Source: Bacteroidales bacterium (GTDB lineage: Bacteria; Bacteroidota; Bacteroidia; Bacteroidales; VadinHA17). From it: 64,000 nucleotides of DNA. The notes under the pieces were generated by a model. It was not told where the DNA came from. It saw only the letters and a list, made by a program, of their open reading frames with translations, and ran no database searches. This document shows positions 1-10,106 of this stretch, in pieces. Numbering within the stretch: the stretch's first letter is position 1; every line of letters starts with the position of its first letter. The DNA is taken from positions 142,609-206,608 of the forward strand of contig JAIVHO010000032.1 in assembly GCA_020201035.1 (NCBI GenBank), in the 5' to 3' direction. The position numbers were made by a program, and so were the translations under genes.

Positions 1-423
1 CATGGTGGATGCGATAGACATCTTGATGGCACGGCGGTAGCTTATCTTACCCTCAACCTGCCTTGCAATATTGTTTGCAACAATGGCAGCGTCGAGTTCG
101 GGACGCTTCACCTCAAAAATATTTATCTGGATCTCTTTTTTTGTAATCTTCTTGAGTTCCTCCTTAAGCTTATCAACCTCCTGTCCGCCTTTACCGATAA
201 TAATTCCGGGGCGTGCTGTATTTACAGTAACTGTAATGAGCTTGAGGGTTCTCTCGATAATTATCCTTGAGATACTTGCCTTTGCAAGCCTGGCATTCAG
301 GTATTCCCTGATTTTAGTATCCTCAACAAGTTTTGTTGAGAAGTCATTGCCACCGTACCAGTTGGAATCCCATCCCTTGATAATACCTAACCTGTTACCT
401 ATCGGATTAACTTTTTGTCCCAT
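1..423 (-). CDS. rpsC: 30S ribosomal protein S3, 5' part (runs off the left window edge)
   Basis: Reverse strand from CAT at 421-423 reads [25 protein letters not shown]..., with KH-domain motif [14 protein letters not shown]; position in S10 operon after rplV. Confidence 0.95.
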   Translation of the reverse strand, partial: MGQKVNPIGNRLGIIKGWDSNWYGGNDFSTKLVEDTKIREYLNARLAKASISRIIIERTLKLITVTVNTARPGIIIGKGGQEVDKLKEELKKITKKEIQINIFEVKRPELDAAIVANNIARQVEGKISYRRAIKMSIASTM

Positions 424-428
424 CTATC

Positions 429-848
429 TTAATTTGAACTGTTTTCAACTTCCTTTTCTGCGCTGTCAAGGATAAGCGTTACGTGGTTAGACCTCTTTCT
501 GAGTCTGTACGCCCTTCCCTGGGGGGCTGTCTGTAACCTCTTAAGTGTACGTCCCTGATTTACAAAAGCCTCCTTAACGAAAAGGTTGCTCTCCTCAATA
601 CGAACCCCTTCATTTTTTGTCTGCCAGTTTGAGATGGCCGACATAAGGAGTTTTTCAACATTACGGGAGGCCTCCTTTGAGCTGAACTTAAGCATATCAA
701 GAGCCCTGTTGACCTCCATTCCCTTAATCATATCTGTTACCAGCCTCATTTTACGGGGAGAGGTAGGACAGTTCCTCAGGGTAGCCTGATAGGTACTGAG
801 TTTTTCCTCTTTCCTCTTACTGGCTGAATTTCTTTTTCTTGCACCCAT
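429..848 (-). CDS. rplV: 50S ribosomal protein L22
   Basis: ORF 139 aa; [19 protein letters not shown]...[18 protein letters not shown]10 operon context. Confidence 0.96.
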   Translation of the reverse strand: MGARKRNSASKRKEEKLSTYQATLRNCPTSPRKMRLVTDMIKGMEVNRALDMLKFSSKEASRNVEKLLMSAISNWQTKNEGVRIEESNLFVKEAFVNQGRTLKRLQTAPQGRAYRLRKRSNHVTLILDSAEKEVENSSN

Positions 849-876
849 TTGTCAGGATATTTTCTTATGGTTACTA

Positions 877-1143
877 TTACTTCTGTTTGCCTCCGTGACC
901 CCTGAAGGTACGTGTTGGGGCAAACTCTCCGAGTTTATGGCCTACCATATTTTCGGTTACATACACCGGAATAAATTTGTTACCATTGTGACATGCAATA
1001 GTGTGTCCCACAAAATCTGGTGATATCACTGATCTTCTTGACCATGTCTTGATAACCGTTTTCTTACCGGAATCATTCATCCCAAGCACTCTTTTCTCAA
1101 GCTTGTAGTCAATGAACGGGCCTTTTTTAATAGATCTACTCAT
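877..1143 (-). CDS. rpsS: 30S ribosomal protein S19
   Basis: [19 protein letters not shown]...[19 protein letters not shown]. Confidence 0.97.
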   Translation of the reverse strand: MSRSIKKGPFIDYKLEKRVLGMNDSGKKTVIKTWSRRSVISPDFVGHTIACHNGNKFIPVYVTENMVGHKLGEFAPTRTFRGHGGKQK

Positions 1144-1153
1144 AGTATCTCAA

Positions 1154-1978
1154 TTATTTTTTCCTTCTTTCGACAATATACTTATCGGAATATTTTTTCT
1201 TGCTCCTGGTCTTGTAACCCTTAGCGATAAGGCCTTTGCGCGACCGCGGGTGCCCGCCAGAGGCACGACCTTCGCCACCACCCATCGGGTGATCAACAGG
1301 GTTCATAACAACACCCCTTACCCTTGGTCGGCGTCCTTTCCATCTTGAACGGCCGGCCTTACCGGAGCGCTCAAGGCTGTGGTCAGGGTTTGATACCGAT
1401 CCGATGGTAGCCCGGCAGGTTGTAAGTACAAGTCTTGTTTCACCGGAAGGAAGTTTTACAGTTGCATATTTTCCGTCACGTGCAACAAGCTGTGCGTAAG
1501 ATCCTGCACTTCTTGCCATGGCAGCCCCTTTCCCGGGTTTCAGTTCGATGTTATGAACAACCGTACCCATGGGGATATCAGAAAGAAATAGTGTATTACC
1601 GATTTCGGGTGCAACTCCTGCTCCCGACTCGATCACCTGTCCTACCTTCAGAGCGGAGGGGGCAATAATATACCTTTTTTCGCCGTCTACATAGGCTACG
1701 AGTGCTATTCGTGCCGATCTGTTGGGATCGTACTCTATAGTCTTAACCGTTGCCTCCATACCATCCTTGTTACGGAGGAAATCAATTACGCGATACCTTC
1801 TTTTATGTCCGCCGCCGAGGTATCTTACTGTCATTTTGCCGGTGTCATTCCTTCCTCCCGACTTCTTCAGCGGCTGGAGTAAGGATTTCTCCGGCTCAGA
1901 GCTTGTGATTGTCTCAAAGCTACTGATAATCTTATGTCTCTGACCTGGTGTTACAGGCTTGATCTTTCTGACTGCCAT
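1154..1978 (-). CDS. rplB: 50S ribosomal protein L2
   Basis: [17 protein letters not shown]...[30 protein letters not shown]. Confidence 0.97.
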   Translation of the reverse strand: MAVRKIKPVTPGQRHKIISSFETITSSEPEKSLLQPLKKSGGRNDTGKMTVRYLGGGHKRRYRVIDFLRNKDGMEATVKTIEYDPNRSARIALVAYVDGEKRYIIAPSALKVGQVIESGAGVAPEIGNTLFLSDIPMGTVVHNIELKPGKGAAMARSAGSYAQLVARDGKYATVKLPSGETRLVLTTCRATIGSVSNPDHSLERSGKAGRSRWKGRRPRVRGVVMNPVDHPMGGGEGRASGGHPRSRKGLIAKGYKTRSKKKYSDKYIVERRKK

Positions 1979-1983
1979 AATTA

Positions 1984-2274
1984 TTAAATATTGCTATAGA
2001 AATCTATTGTATCTCCTTCAGCTACGGTTACAACAGCCTTCTTATATGCAGAGGTACGACCGGAAAGTACTCCCGATTTGGTTATCCTGCTTTTGGTTCT
2101 GCTACCGTAGATCATTGTTTTCACCGACTCTACCGTTACTCCATAGAGCTCTTCCACGGCCCTCTTGATCTCGATCTTATTTGCATCCCTTGCAACCACG
2201 AACCCGAAACGGTTGAATTTCTCCCCCTGCTGGGTCATCTTTTCAGTTACTATGGGTTTAATCAAAATATCCAT
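1984..2274 (-). CDS. rplW: 50S ribosomal protein L23
   Basis: [14 protein letters not shown]...[30 protein letters not shown]. Confidence 0.96.
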   Translation of the reverse strand: MDILIKPIVTEKMTQQGEKFNRFGFVVARDANKIEIKRAVEELYGVTVESVKTMIYGSRTKSRITKSGVLSGRTSAYKKAVVTVAEGDTIDFYSNI

Positions 2275-2284
2275 TTCTCAAAGT

Positions 2285-2917
2285 TTACTTATTTCCAAAA
2301 CTTGTTTGCAAAACGTCAACTGCGCTCTCAACAAGCACCAGTGTTGAAGCCTTCATAATTGCGTAAGTGTTTAATTCTTCGCTCGTTATAACCTCAAGAC
2401 CCTGCAAATTTCGAGATGACAAATATACATTATTATTCCTTTCCGGAAAAACTATCAGTGATTTTTTGTTGATTATATTGAGGCTGGCCCCAACCTTAAC
2501 CATCTCCTGAGTACGGGGAGATTCAAGACTGAAATCTTCCAGGATAATAATCTCATTGCTCTTTGCCTTATATGAGAGAGCTGATTTACGTGCCAGCTGC
2601 TTCACCTTTTTATTAAGCTTAAAGCCGTAATACCTGGGTCTGGGACCAAACACCCTGCCGCCTCCCCTGAAGAGAGGGTTTTTGATGGATCCGAAACGGG
2701 CTGTACCCGTACCCTTCTGCCTCTTGATCTTTCTGGTACTTCCTGCTATTTCGGCACGTTCTTTAGACTTATGGGTTCCCTGCCGGTTATTGGCCATATA
2801 CTGCTTTGTATCAAGGTATATGGCATGATCGTTAGGTTCAATACCGAAGATTGACTCATCGAGATTGACCTTTCTGCCGGTCTCTTTTCCTTCTATGTTA
2901 ACTACTGCTAATTCCAT
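2285..2917 (-). CDS. rplD: 50S ribosomal protein L4
   Basis: [34 protein letters not shown] motif. Confidence 0.97.
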   Translation of the reverse strand: MELAVVNIEGKETGRKVNLDESIFGIEPNDHAIYLDTKQYMANNRQGTHKSKERAEIAGSTRKIKRQKGTGTARFGSIKNPLFRGGGRVFGPRPRYYGFKLNKKVKQLARKSALSYKAKSNEIIILEDFSLESPRTQEMVKVGASLNIINKKSLIVFPERNNNVYLSSRNLQGLEVITSEELNTYAIMKASTLVLVESAVDVLQTSFGNK

Positions 2918-3537
2918 TACTTTGTAATAATTAAGTAACCTCCTTTAGGACCAGGAACCGATCCTTTTACTATTAAAATATTGTTTTCAGGTATCAGTTT
3001 CATTACCCTGAGGCTGATAGCCATTACCTGATCGTTCCCCTGTCTTCCTGCCATACGCATTCCCTTGAACACCCTTGAAGGATAGGATGAAGCGCCCAGT
3101 GAACCAGGTGCTCTCAACCGGTTATGCTGTCCGTGTGTGGCATCGCCAACACCGCGGAAGCCGTGTCTTTTTACAACACCCTGGAATCCCTTGCCCTTTG
3201 ACCATCCCCTTACATCAAGCCATGTATCATTATTAAAAAGGTCAACTGTCAGCACATCGCCCCTCTTGTATGAATCTTCCGGAAAACCGTCAAACTCAGC
3301 AACTTTTCTTTTGGGGGTAGTGTTAGCTGCCTTAAAGTGGCCTATTTCAGCTCTGGTGGTATTCTTCTCCTTCTTATCATCAAATCCCATCTGAACGGCT
3401 GTATATCCATCTTTTTCGCGGGTCTTGACCTGTGTAACCACACATGGTCCGGCCTCTATAACTGTACATGGGATATTTTTTCCGTTTTCATCAAAAACGG
3501 AGGTCATTCCCACTTTTTTTCCTATTAATCCCTGCAT
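2917..3537 (-). CDS. rplC: 50S ribosomal protein L3
   Basis: [19 protein letters not shown]...[13 protein letters not shown]...[20 protein letters not shown]. Confidence 0.97.
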   Translation of the reverse strand: MQGLIGKKVGMTSVFDENGKNIPCTVIEAGPCVVTQVKTREKDGYTAVQMGFDDKKEKNTTRAEIGHFKAANTTPKRKVAEFDGFPEDSYKRGDVLTVDLFNNDTWLDVRGWSKGKGFQGVVKRHGFRGVGDATHGQHNRLRAPGSLGASSYPSRVFKGMRMAGRQGNDQVMAISLRVMKLIPENNILIVKGSVPGPKGGYLIITK

Positions 3538-3558
3538 TTTCTTAAATCTTTACCGGTT

Positions 3559-3864
3559 TCACACTTTGATTTCGACCTCAACCCCGCTGGGAAGTTCCAG
3601 TTTCATCAGTGCATCGATGGTTTTGGGAGTTGAACTGTAGATATCCAACAATCTTTTATAGCTTGAGAGCTCAAACTGTTCTCTTGACTTCTTGTTCACA
3701 AATGTTGAACGCAGAACTGTGAATATCCTCTTGTGAGTCGGCAGCGGAATCGGACCACTTACAACTGCACCGGTAGATTTAACCGTCTTAACGATCTTCT
3801 CTGCAGACTTATCTACCAGATTATGGTCGTAAGATTTCAGTTTAATTCGAATTTTCTGACTCAT
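3559..3864 (-). CDS. rpsJ: 30S ribosomal protein S10
   Basis: [25 protein letters not shown]...[17 protein letters not shown]. Confidence 0.97.
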   Translation of the reverse strand: MSQKIRIKLKSYDHNLVDKSAEKIVKTVKSTGAVVSGPIPLPTHKRIFTVLRSTFVNKKSREQFELSSYKRLLDIYSSTPKTIDALMKLELPSGVEVEIKV

Positions 3865-3870
3865 TGCTTA

Positions 3871-5973
3871 CTAGAATTTACCTTTAATTGATTCAATAAT
3901 CTTTTTTCCCAGTTCTGCAGGCACCTCTTCATAGTGGCTGAACTCCATAGTGGAGGTAGCCCTGCCGGAGGTAAGAGTGCGAAGTACTGTAACATAACCG
4001 AAGTTTTCTGCCAGAGGTACTTTAGCCCTGATCACCCTTGCACCTGCTTTCGATTCCATACCTTCGACCTTTCCCCTTCTCTTGTTGAAATCACTTACCA
4101 CATCACCTACGTACTCTTCCGGGGTCACCACTTCTGCCTTCATAATTGGCTCGAGCAGTACCGGAACAGCCTTACCGGCTGAGTGACGAAAGGCCTGTTT
4201 TGCAGCGATCTCAAATGACAGAGAATCGGAGTCGACCGGATGGTATGAACCGTCTTTGAGTACAACTTTGAGGCTGTCTACAGGGAATCCTGCGAGCGGA
4301 CCATTGGCCATTGCCAGCCTGAAACCCTTTTCAACTGACGGAATATACTCTCTGGGTATATTGCCGCCCTTTACCTCATCGATAAACTGGAGTCCCTTGA
4401 AACCATCATCTGCAGGCATAATCTCGAAAGATATATCGGCAAATTTGCCCCTGCCCCCTGTCTGCTTCTTAAACACCTCACGGTGTTTAACAACAGAAGT
4501 GATTGCCTCCTTGTATGCAACCTGGGGTCTCCCCTGGTTACATTCAACCTTAAACTCCCTCTTTAGACGGTCGACCAGAATCTCCAGATGAAGTTCACCC
4601 ATACCATTAATAACGGTCTGGCCGCTATCAGGATCGGTTTTCACCTGAAATGTAGGATCTTCCTCTGCCAGTTTACCCAGGGCAACACTAAGCTTATCAA
4701 TATCGGCCTGTGTTTTGGGTTCAATGGCAATACCTATTACCGGTTCCGGAAAATCCATTGATTCCAGTACAATTGGTTTATTTATTGCACAGAGAGTATC
4801 GCCTGTTTTCAAATCCTTAAATCCTACGGCAGCACATATATCGCCAGCTGAAATGCTCTCCTTCGGATTCTGTTTGTTTGCATGCATCTGGAAGAGACGG
4901 TTTATCCTCTCCCTTTTCCCTGTACGCATATTCAGAACCGTATCACCAGCCTTCAGCACTCCCGAGTATACTCTCAAAAATGCCAGTCGGCCCACAAACG
5001 GATCTGTAGCTATTTTAAATGCAAGAGATGAGAATGGTTCCGACGTTAGCGGTTCCCTGATCTCCTGCTCATCATTTTTCGGATTAAGCCCCTTTACACC
5101 ACCTATATCAACCGGTGAGGGGAGGAATGATACTACAGCATCAAGAAGACGCTGGATTCCCTTGTTCTTGAAAGAAGCACCACAGAGTACCGGTACGGCT
5201 ATACCATTAATTACAGAGCGTCTTAGCACTGACAGCATATCATCCGTTGTAATTGAATCGGGGTCTTCAAAATATCTCTCAAGGAGAGTATCATCAGCCT
5301 CGGCAACGGATTCAATCAGTTTTGTCCTCCACTCTGCTGCCTCTTCCCTTAACTCTTCGGGTATCTCTTCCAGTTCATAGCGTGTACCAAGAGTGTCATC
5401 CTCATACCATACAACAGCCTTGTTTTCAACCAGGTCAATTACGCCGGTGAAATTCTCTTCGCTGCCCATCGGAATCTGGATCGGTACTGCATTTGAGCCG
5501 AGGCGTTCACGTATCTGCTGAACCACCGAGAAAAAATCTGCACCCGGACGGTCCATCTTGTTAACAAAGGCAATCTTTGGCACCCCGTACTTCTCTGCCT
5601 GTCTCCAGACAGTTTCACTCTGGGGCTCCACTCCACCTACAGCACAGAAAACAGCTATGGCTCCGTCGAGCACTCTCAGTGAACGCTCCACCTCAACGGT
5701 GAAGTCGACATGACCTGGGGTATCTATAATATTTATCTTATATTCCTCATCCCTGTATTTCCAGAATGTGGTAGTAGCGGCCGAAGTAATGGTTATCCCT
5801 CTCTCCTGCTCCTGTATCATCCAGTCCATTTGCGCGTTACCATCATGCACTTCACCAATGCGGTGTGTACGGCCGGTATAGAAGAGTATTCTCTCCGTTG
5901 TGGTCGTCTTACCGGCATCTATGTGTGCCATAATGCCAATGTTGCGCGTATATTTCAGCTCCTTGTCCATCAA
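3871..5973 (-). CDS. fusA: Elongation factor G (canonical)
   Basis: 700 aa; [37 protein letters not shown]; between rpsG and rpsJ. Confidence 0.97.
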   Translation of the reverse strand: MMDKELKYTRNIGIMAHIDAGKTTTTERILFYTGRTHRIGEVHDGNAQMDWMIQEQERGITITSAATTTFWKYRDEEYKINIIDTPGHVDFTVEVERSLRVLDGAIAVFCAVGGVEPQSETVWRQAEKYGVPKIAFVNKMDRPGADFFSVVQQIRERLGSNAVPIQIPMGSEENFTGVIDLVENKAVVWYEDDTLGTRYELEEIPEELREEAAEWRTKLIESVAEADDTLLERYFEDPDSITTDDMLSVLRRSVINGIAVPVLCGASFKNKGIQRLLDAVVSFLPSPVDIGGVKGLNPKNDEQEIREPLTSEPFSSLAFKIATDPFVGRLAFLRVYSGVLKAGDTVLNMRTGKRERINRLFQMHANKQNPKESISAGDICAAVGFKDLKTGDTLCAINKPIVLESMDFPEPVIGIAIEPKTQADIDKLSVALGKLAEEDPTFQVKTDPDSGQTVINGMGELHLEILVDRLKREFKVECNQGRPQVAYKEAITSVVKHREVFKKQTGGRGKFADISFEIMPADDGFKGLQFIDEVKGGNIPREYIPSVEKGFRLAMANGPLAGFPVDSLKVVLKDGSYHPVDSDSLSFEIAAKQAFRHSAGKAVPVLLEPIMKAEVVTPEEYVGDVVSDFNKRRGKVEGMESKAGARVIRAKVPLAENFGYVTVLRTLTSGRATSTMEFSHYEEVPAELGKKIIESIKGKF

Positions 5974-5991
5974 TCTTTCTTCCCCGGGATA

Positions 5992-6468
5992 TTAAAAACG
6001 GAAATGTGCAAAAGCCTTATTGGCTTCAGCCATCCTGTGAGTATCCTCTTTTTTCTTGTATGCTCCACCCTCCTGGTTATAAGCAGCCACTACTTCTGCA
6101 GCAAGTCTTTCAGCCATATTACGGCCGGGCCTCTTGCGTGCGAATAGAATAAGGTTTTTCATACTTACACTAACCTTTCTGTCGCCACGTATCTCCATCG
6201 GAACCTGGAACGTTGCTCCACCAACCCTGCGGCTTTTTACCTCAACCTGGGGAGTGATATTCTCCAGTGCCTGCTTCCATATCTCAAGAGGTGACTTGTC
6301 AGCATTCTTAAGCTTCTCTCCAACTATATCCAGAGAATCGTAGAATATCGTAAAAGCTAGATTCTTTTTACCACTGAACATCAGATTGTTTACAAATCTG
6401 GTCACATACGGATCGTTGAATTTGGGATCCGGTAAAATAATCCTCTTCTTTGGTCTTGATTTTCTCAT
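5992..6468 (-). CDS. rpsG: 30S ribosomal protein S7
   Basis: [30 protein letters not shown]... Confidence 0.97.
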   Translation of the reverse strand: MRKSRPKKRIILPDPKFNDPYVTRFVNNLMFSGKKNLAFTIFYDSLDIVGEKLKNADKSPLEIWKQALENITPQVEVKSRRVGGATFQVPMEIRGDRKVSVSMKNLILFARKRPGRNMAERLAAEVVAAYNQEGGAYKKKEDTHRMAEANKAFAHFRF

Positions 6469-6494
6469 TATCTGACTCCTTACATCGTTAACAA

Positions 6495-6869
6495 TTACTT
6501 CTTCGGCCTCTTGGCACCATACTTGGAACGCCTCTGGGTACGACCCTCAACACCGGATGTATCAAGTGCTCCCCTTACCAGGTGATAACGTACACCAGGA
6601 AGATCCTTTACCCTGCCACCCCTGATAAGCACAATTGAGTGCTCCTGAAGATTGTGACCCTCACCCGGGATATAGGCATTTACCTCTTTCTGATTGGTAA
6701 GCCTCACCCTGGCAACCTTCCTCATAGCCGAGTTTGGTTTCTTGGGTGTGGTAGTGTAAACGCGTACACATACACCCCTGCGCTGCGGGCATGAATCCAG
6801 GGCAGGAGCCTTGCTCTTGTCTACCAGTTTATTCCTGCCTTTTCTTACTAATTGCTGTATTGTCGGCAT
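6495..6869 (-). CDS. rpsL: 30S ribosomal protein S12
   Basis: [15 protein letters not shown]...[39 protein letters not shown]. Confidence 0.97.
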   Translation of the reverse strand: MPTIQQLVRKGRNKLVDKSKAPALDSCPQRRGVCVRVYTTTPKKPNSAMRKVARVRLTNQKEVNAYIPGEGHNLQEHSIVLIRGGRVKDLPGVRYHLVRGALDTSGVEGRTQRRSKYGAKRPKK

Positions 6870-6913
6870 TTGTACAATAGTTTTTATTAAAATATCAACT
6901 CTATTTGGGCCTG

Positions 6914-6921
6914 CAAAGGTA
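6914..6921 (-). promoter_or_regulatory. Putative Bacteroidetes -7 promoter element (TACCTTTG) for the str-S10 operon
   Basis: Reverse complement of CAAAGGTA matches TAnnTTTG; 45 bp upstream of rpsL start; -33 element not clearly placed. Confidence 0.5.
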
Positions 6922-7250
6922 GTAATTATTATTACGTCTTGCCCTCTGCAGTCAAACTTTTTATCAATAAATTCATCAGTGGCATAATAACAGTTTTCCT
7001 TGCTGGAAAATTCTGTAAAAGCCCTGGTTTTCGTACTCTATTTTACCTGAAAAACGTAAGTTATCAACAGGTTACTTCCCGACTCTCTTCCTTAGAAAAC
7101 TTTTTTATTCACTTACATGCGAAGAAAAAAGCCGGTACTCCTGGGTCTCAAAAACCGGTGCAAAATAAATCAATAATTTTGAAATAACCAAATATACTGC
7201 TGAATATTAAGCATTATTTATGTGCCGGGTGAAGTACTGTGTGATGAGAG

Positions 7251-7407
7251 TAGAGCTGCTTTAAGAACAAAAGGATTTAGCGATGACAGAAAAGAAGGGC
7301 AGAATGATGACAGAAAAGAGTAGAGCTGCTTAAAGAACAAAAGGATTTAGCGATGACAGAAAAGAAGGGCAGAATGATGACAGAAAAGAGTAGAGCTGCT
7401 TAAAGAA
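7251..7407. repeat. Tandem repeat, 70-bp period, about 2.2 copies
   Basis: TAGAGCTGCTT(T/A)AAGAACAAAAGGATTTAGCGATGACAGAAAAGAAGGGCAGAATGATGACAGAAAAGAG at 7251-7320 and 7321-7390, third partial copy from 7391. Confidence 0.95.
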
Positions 7408-7473
7408 GAGCCGGGGCGGATAATAGTACCACCTTTTTACCCCTGACAGCTTTACATTTAATAAAAAAAAAAG

Positions 7474-7481
7474 TAGCTTTG
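7474..7481 (+). promoter_or_regulatory. Putative -7 promoter element (TAGCTTTG) for the EF-G paralog
   Basis: Exact TAnnTTTG match 53 bp upstream of the ATG at 7535, with TTTA about 20 bp upstream. Confidence 0.6.
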
Positions 7482-7534
7482 TGCGCTCAAAAAGAATATA
7501 TAATATTGTATAACGATAAATAACTTTTCAAAGC

Positions 7535-9691
7535 ATGAAGACATATCAGACCGGTCAAATCAAATCAATTGCCCTCCTGGGTAACTCCGGATCAGGTAAA
7601 ACTACCTTTGCGGAAGCGATGCTCCTCAACGGGGGTGTTATTGAAAGAAGGGGTACAGTGGAAGGGAAAAATACGGTTTCTGACTACAGGCCGATTGAGC
7701 AGGAGAATGAAAACTCCCTCTACTCAACAGTTATGTATACCGAGTTCAGGGACAATAAGATCAATATCCTTGACACACCCGGGCTGGATGACTTCGCCGG
7801 AGGAATAATATCTTCACTCTATGCCGCTGATACTGCCTTAATGTTTATTAACGTACAGAACGGTGTTGAGGTTGGAACTGAAATCCAGTTCAGACATGCT
7901 GATTCATTTCACAAACCGGTTGTACTGGTTGTTAACGGTCTGGATCATGAGAAGACCAATTTTGACAAGTCGATTGAAATGCTCAGGGAGCGTTTTGGCT
8001 CAAATGTAACCCTGGTACAGTTCCCTGTAAATGAAGGGATTGAATTTGATTCTGTGATCGATGTGATCAAGATGAAGATGCTTCAGTATCCCAAAGATGG
8101 AGGAACAGCCAAAGAGGTTGATATCCCGGCAGAGTATGCCGACAGGGCTTCGGAACTTCAGACGGAACTGATTGAGAAGGCCGCTGAAAATGATGAATCG
8201 CTGATGGAGATTTTCTTTGAGAATGACACCCTTACAGAAGATGAAATGAGAAGGGGTATAAGATTGGGACTTATTCAGAGAGGTATCTTCCCGCTGTTCT
8301 GCAGCTCAGCCAGAAAAAATATCGGAGTAGACCGCATAATGGAGTTCCTTGTAAACGTGGCACCCGTGGCATCCGAGATGCCGGCATGGGTTACCGAATC
8401 AGGGAAGGAAGTGAAATGTGATGTTAACGGCCCAGCTTCAATATTTGTTTTCAAATCATCAGTTGAAGAACATATTGGAGAGATTAATTATTTCAGGGTT
8501 ATCTCCGGTAAGGTGACAGAAAACATTGATGTTACCAATAACAGCAACGACACAAAGGAGAGGCTTTCACAGCTATATATCTGTGCGGGAAAGAACCGGA
8601 CAAAGGTATCTGAACTGCAGGCAGGTGATATCGGCGCAGCGGTAAAACTGAAGAATACAAAAACAAACCACACCCTGAATAGTGCCGGTCTTGACGGAAA
8701 GTACCCAAAGATGAACTTCCCCGAGCCAAAATTCCGTGCAGCTATACGGCCGCTCAGTGAAAGTGATGATGAAAAGCTGGGTGAAGCCCTCAACAGGATG
8801 CATCAGGAAGATCCTACAATTATCATTGAATATTCAAAGGAACTCAAGCAGATAATTATTCACGGACAGGGAGAATATCATCTTAACATTCTGAAATGGC
8901 ATCTAGACAAGATTTTTAAAATAGAAACTGAATTTATAGCACCCAAAATCCCCTACCGCGAAACAATCACCAGGGCTGCACAGGCTGATTACCGTCACAA
9001 GAAGCAGTCGGGTGGTGCCGGACAGTTTGGTGAGGTGCATATGATTATTGAACCGTTTGAGGATGGTACTGATCCAAAGACCATGATGAAGATCAATGGC
9101 AAGGATATGAAACTGTCGGTGCGGGACAAGGAGCAGATAAAACTGCAGTGGGGAGGAGTTCTTGAATTTGTTAACTGCATCGTTGGAGGATCCATTGATG
9201 CCAGATTCCTGCCTGCAATCCTGAAAGGATTAATGGAGAAGATGGAAGAGGGTCCGCTCACCGGATCATACGCCCGTGATATCAGGGTATATGTTTATGA
9301 CGGCAAGATGCACCCTGTTGACTCAAACGAAATATCCTTCAAACTGGCAGGAAGAAACGCATTCAGCACCGCATTTAAGACGGCCGGACCAAAAATTCTG
9401 GAGCCTGTTTATGATGTAGAGATTATGGTACCGAGCGATCGAATGGGTGACGTTATAAGTGACCTCCAGGGAAGACGCGGCATGGTACTGGGTATGTCAA
9501 GTGAAAAGGGCTTTGAGGTGGTAAAGGCAAAGGTTCCGCTCGCAGAGATGAACAAATACTCTACCTCACTCAGTTCACTTTCAGGCGGAAGGGCAATGTT
9601 CTCAATGAGGTTCAGTGAGTATGTTCAGGTTCCGGGTGACGTACAGGATGCCGTTATCAAGGCTTACGAAGCAGAGCAGGATGAGGAGTAA
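7535..9691 (+). CDS. Elongation factor G paralog (EF-G2-like) with degenerate G domain
   Basis: 718 aa with EF-G architecture (domains II-V: GGAGQFGEVHMIIEP, GRRGMVLGMSSEKGFEVVKAKVPLAEM) but DTPGLDDF instead of DTPGHVDF and VNGLD instead of NKMD. Confidence 0.93.
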   Translation: MKTYQTGQIKSIALLGNSGSGKTTFAEAMLLNGGVIERRGTVEGKNTVSDYRPIEQENENSLYSTVMYTEFRDNKINILDTPGLDDFAGGIISSLYAADTALMFINVQNGVEVGTEIQFRHADSFHKPVVLVVNGLDHEKTNFDKSIEMLRERFGSNVTLVQFPVNEGIEFDSVIDVIKMKMLQYPKDGGTAKEVDIPAEYADRASELQTELIEKAAENDESLMEIFFENDTLTEDEMRRGIRLGLIQRGIFPLFCSSARKNIGVDRIMEFLVNVAPVASEMPAWVTESGKEVKCDVNGPASIFVFKSSVEEHIGEINYFRVISGKVTENIDVTNNSNDTKERLSQLYICAGKNRTKVSELQAGDIGAAVKLKNTKTNHTLNSAGLDGKYPKMNFPEPKFRAAIRPLSESDDEKLGEALNRMHQEDPTIIIEYSKELKQIIIHGQGEYHLNILKWHLDKIFKIETEFIAPKIPYRETITRAAQADYRHKKQSGGAGQFGEVHMIIEPFEDGTDPKTMMKINGKDMKLSVRDKEQIKLQWGGVLEFVNCIVGGSIDARFLPAILKGLMEKMEEGPLTGSYARDIRVYVYDGKMHPVDSNEISFKLAGRNAFSTAFKTAGPKILEPVYDVEIMVPSDRMGDVISDLQGRRGMVLGMSSEKGFEVVKAKVPLAEMNKYSTSLSSLSGGRAMFSMRFSEYVQVPGDVQDAVIKAYEAEQDEE

Positions 9692-9740
9692 TTACTTAAC
9701 CGGCAACGGTTTAGTAATTTATTATCTATCAGCATATTAA

Positions 9741-9776
9741 AAAAGAGGCTGTCTTAAATTGACAGCCTCTTTTTTT
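9741..9776. terminator. Bidirectional rho-independent terminator between convergent genes
   Basis: AAAAGAGGCTGTC-TTAAATT-GACAGCCTCTTTT followed by T tract (and A tract on the other side). Confidence 0.88.
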
Positions 9777-9799
9777 TACACTATAACCGGTCCCGCGTA

Positions 9800-10093
9800 T
9801 CAGACACTCCTCAAAACATCCCACACAAAGGCCCTGACACCTACATCACGGTTAACATTATCCATCTTCTCCACTGCATCAAGCAGCTGATCAACCATTT
9901 CATCATCAACCACTACCATTACAGCCGAGTTGATCTCAGGCCAGGTATGTGTTCCCATGTGAGGGACACCGCCTCTGCTTCCGCGTCCCGACATATTATC
10001 CCACCGCGAATAGCCGTCAAGCTGAAGTTTATGAAGAATAAAATCCACCTTTTCGGTATGTGCCTGGTTAAATACAATAAATACTGCTTTCAT
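9800..10093 (-). CDS. Small PII-like/PG0541-type transporter-associated protein
   Basis: MKAVFIVFNQAHTEKVDFILHKLQLDGYSRWDNMSGRGSRGG...; directly downstream of RND permease; an alternative in-frame start exists at 10114. Confidence 0.7.
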   Translation of the reverse strand: MKAVFIVFNQAHTEKVDFILHKLQLDGYSRWDNMSGRGSRGGVPHMGTHTWPEINSAVMVVVDDEMVDQLLDAVEKMDNVNRDVGVRAFVWDVLRSV

Positions 10094-10106
10094 TTTAATC
10101 TCCTTT

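Noticed and set aside
4715-5380. 221-aa plus-strand ORF (and others at 4256-4591, 3934-4182)
   Set aside because: Antisense to fusA, which is unambiguously coding; Ser-rich shadow ORFs are typical of the complementary frame.
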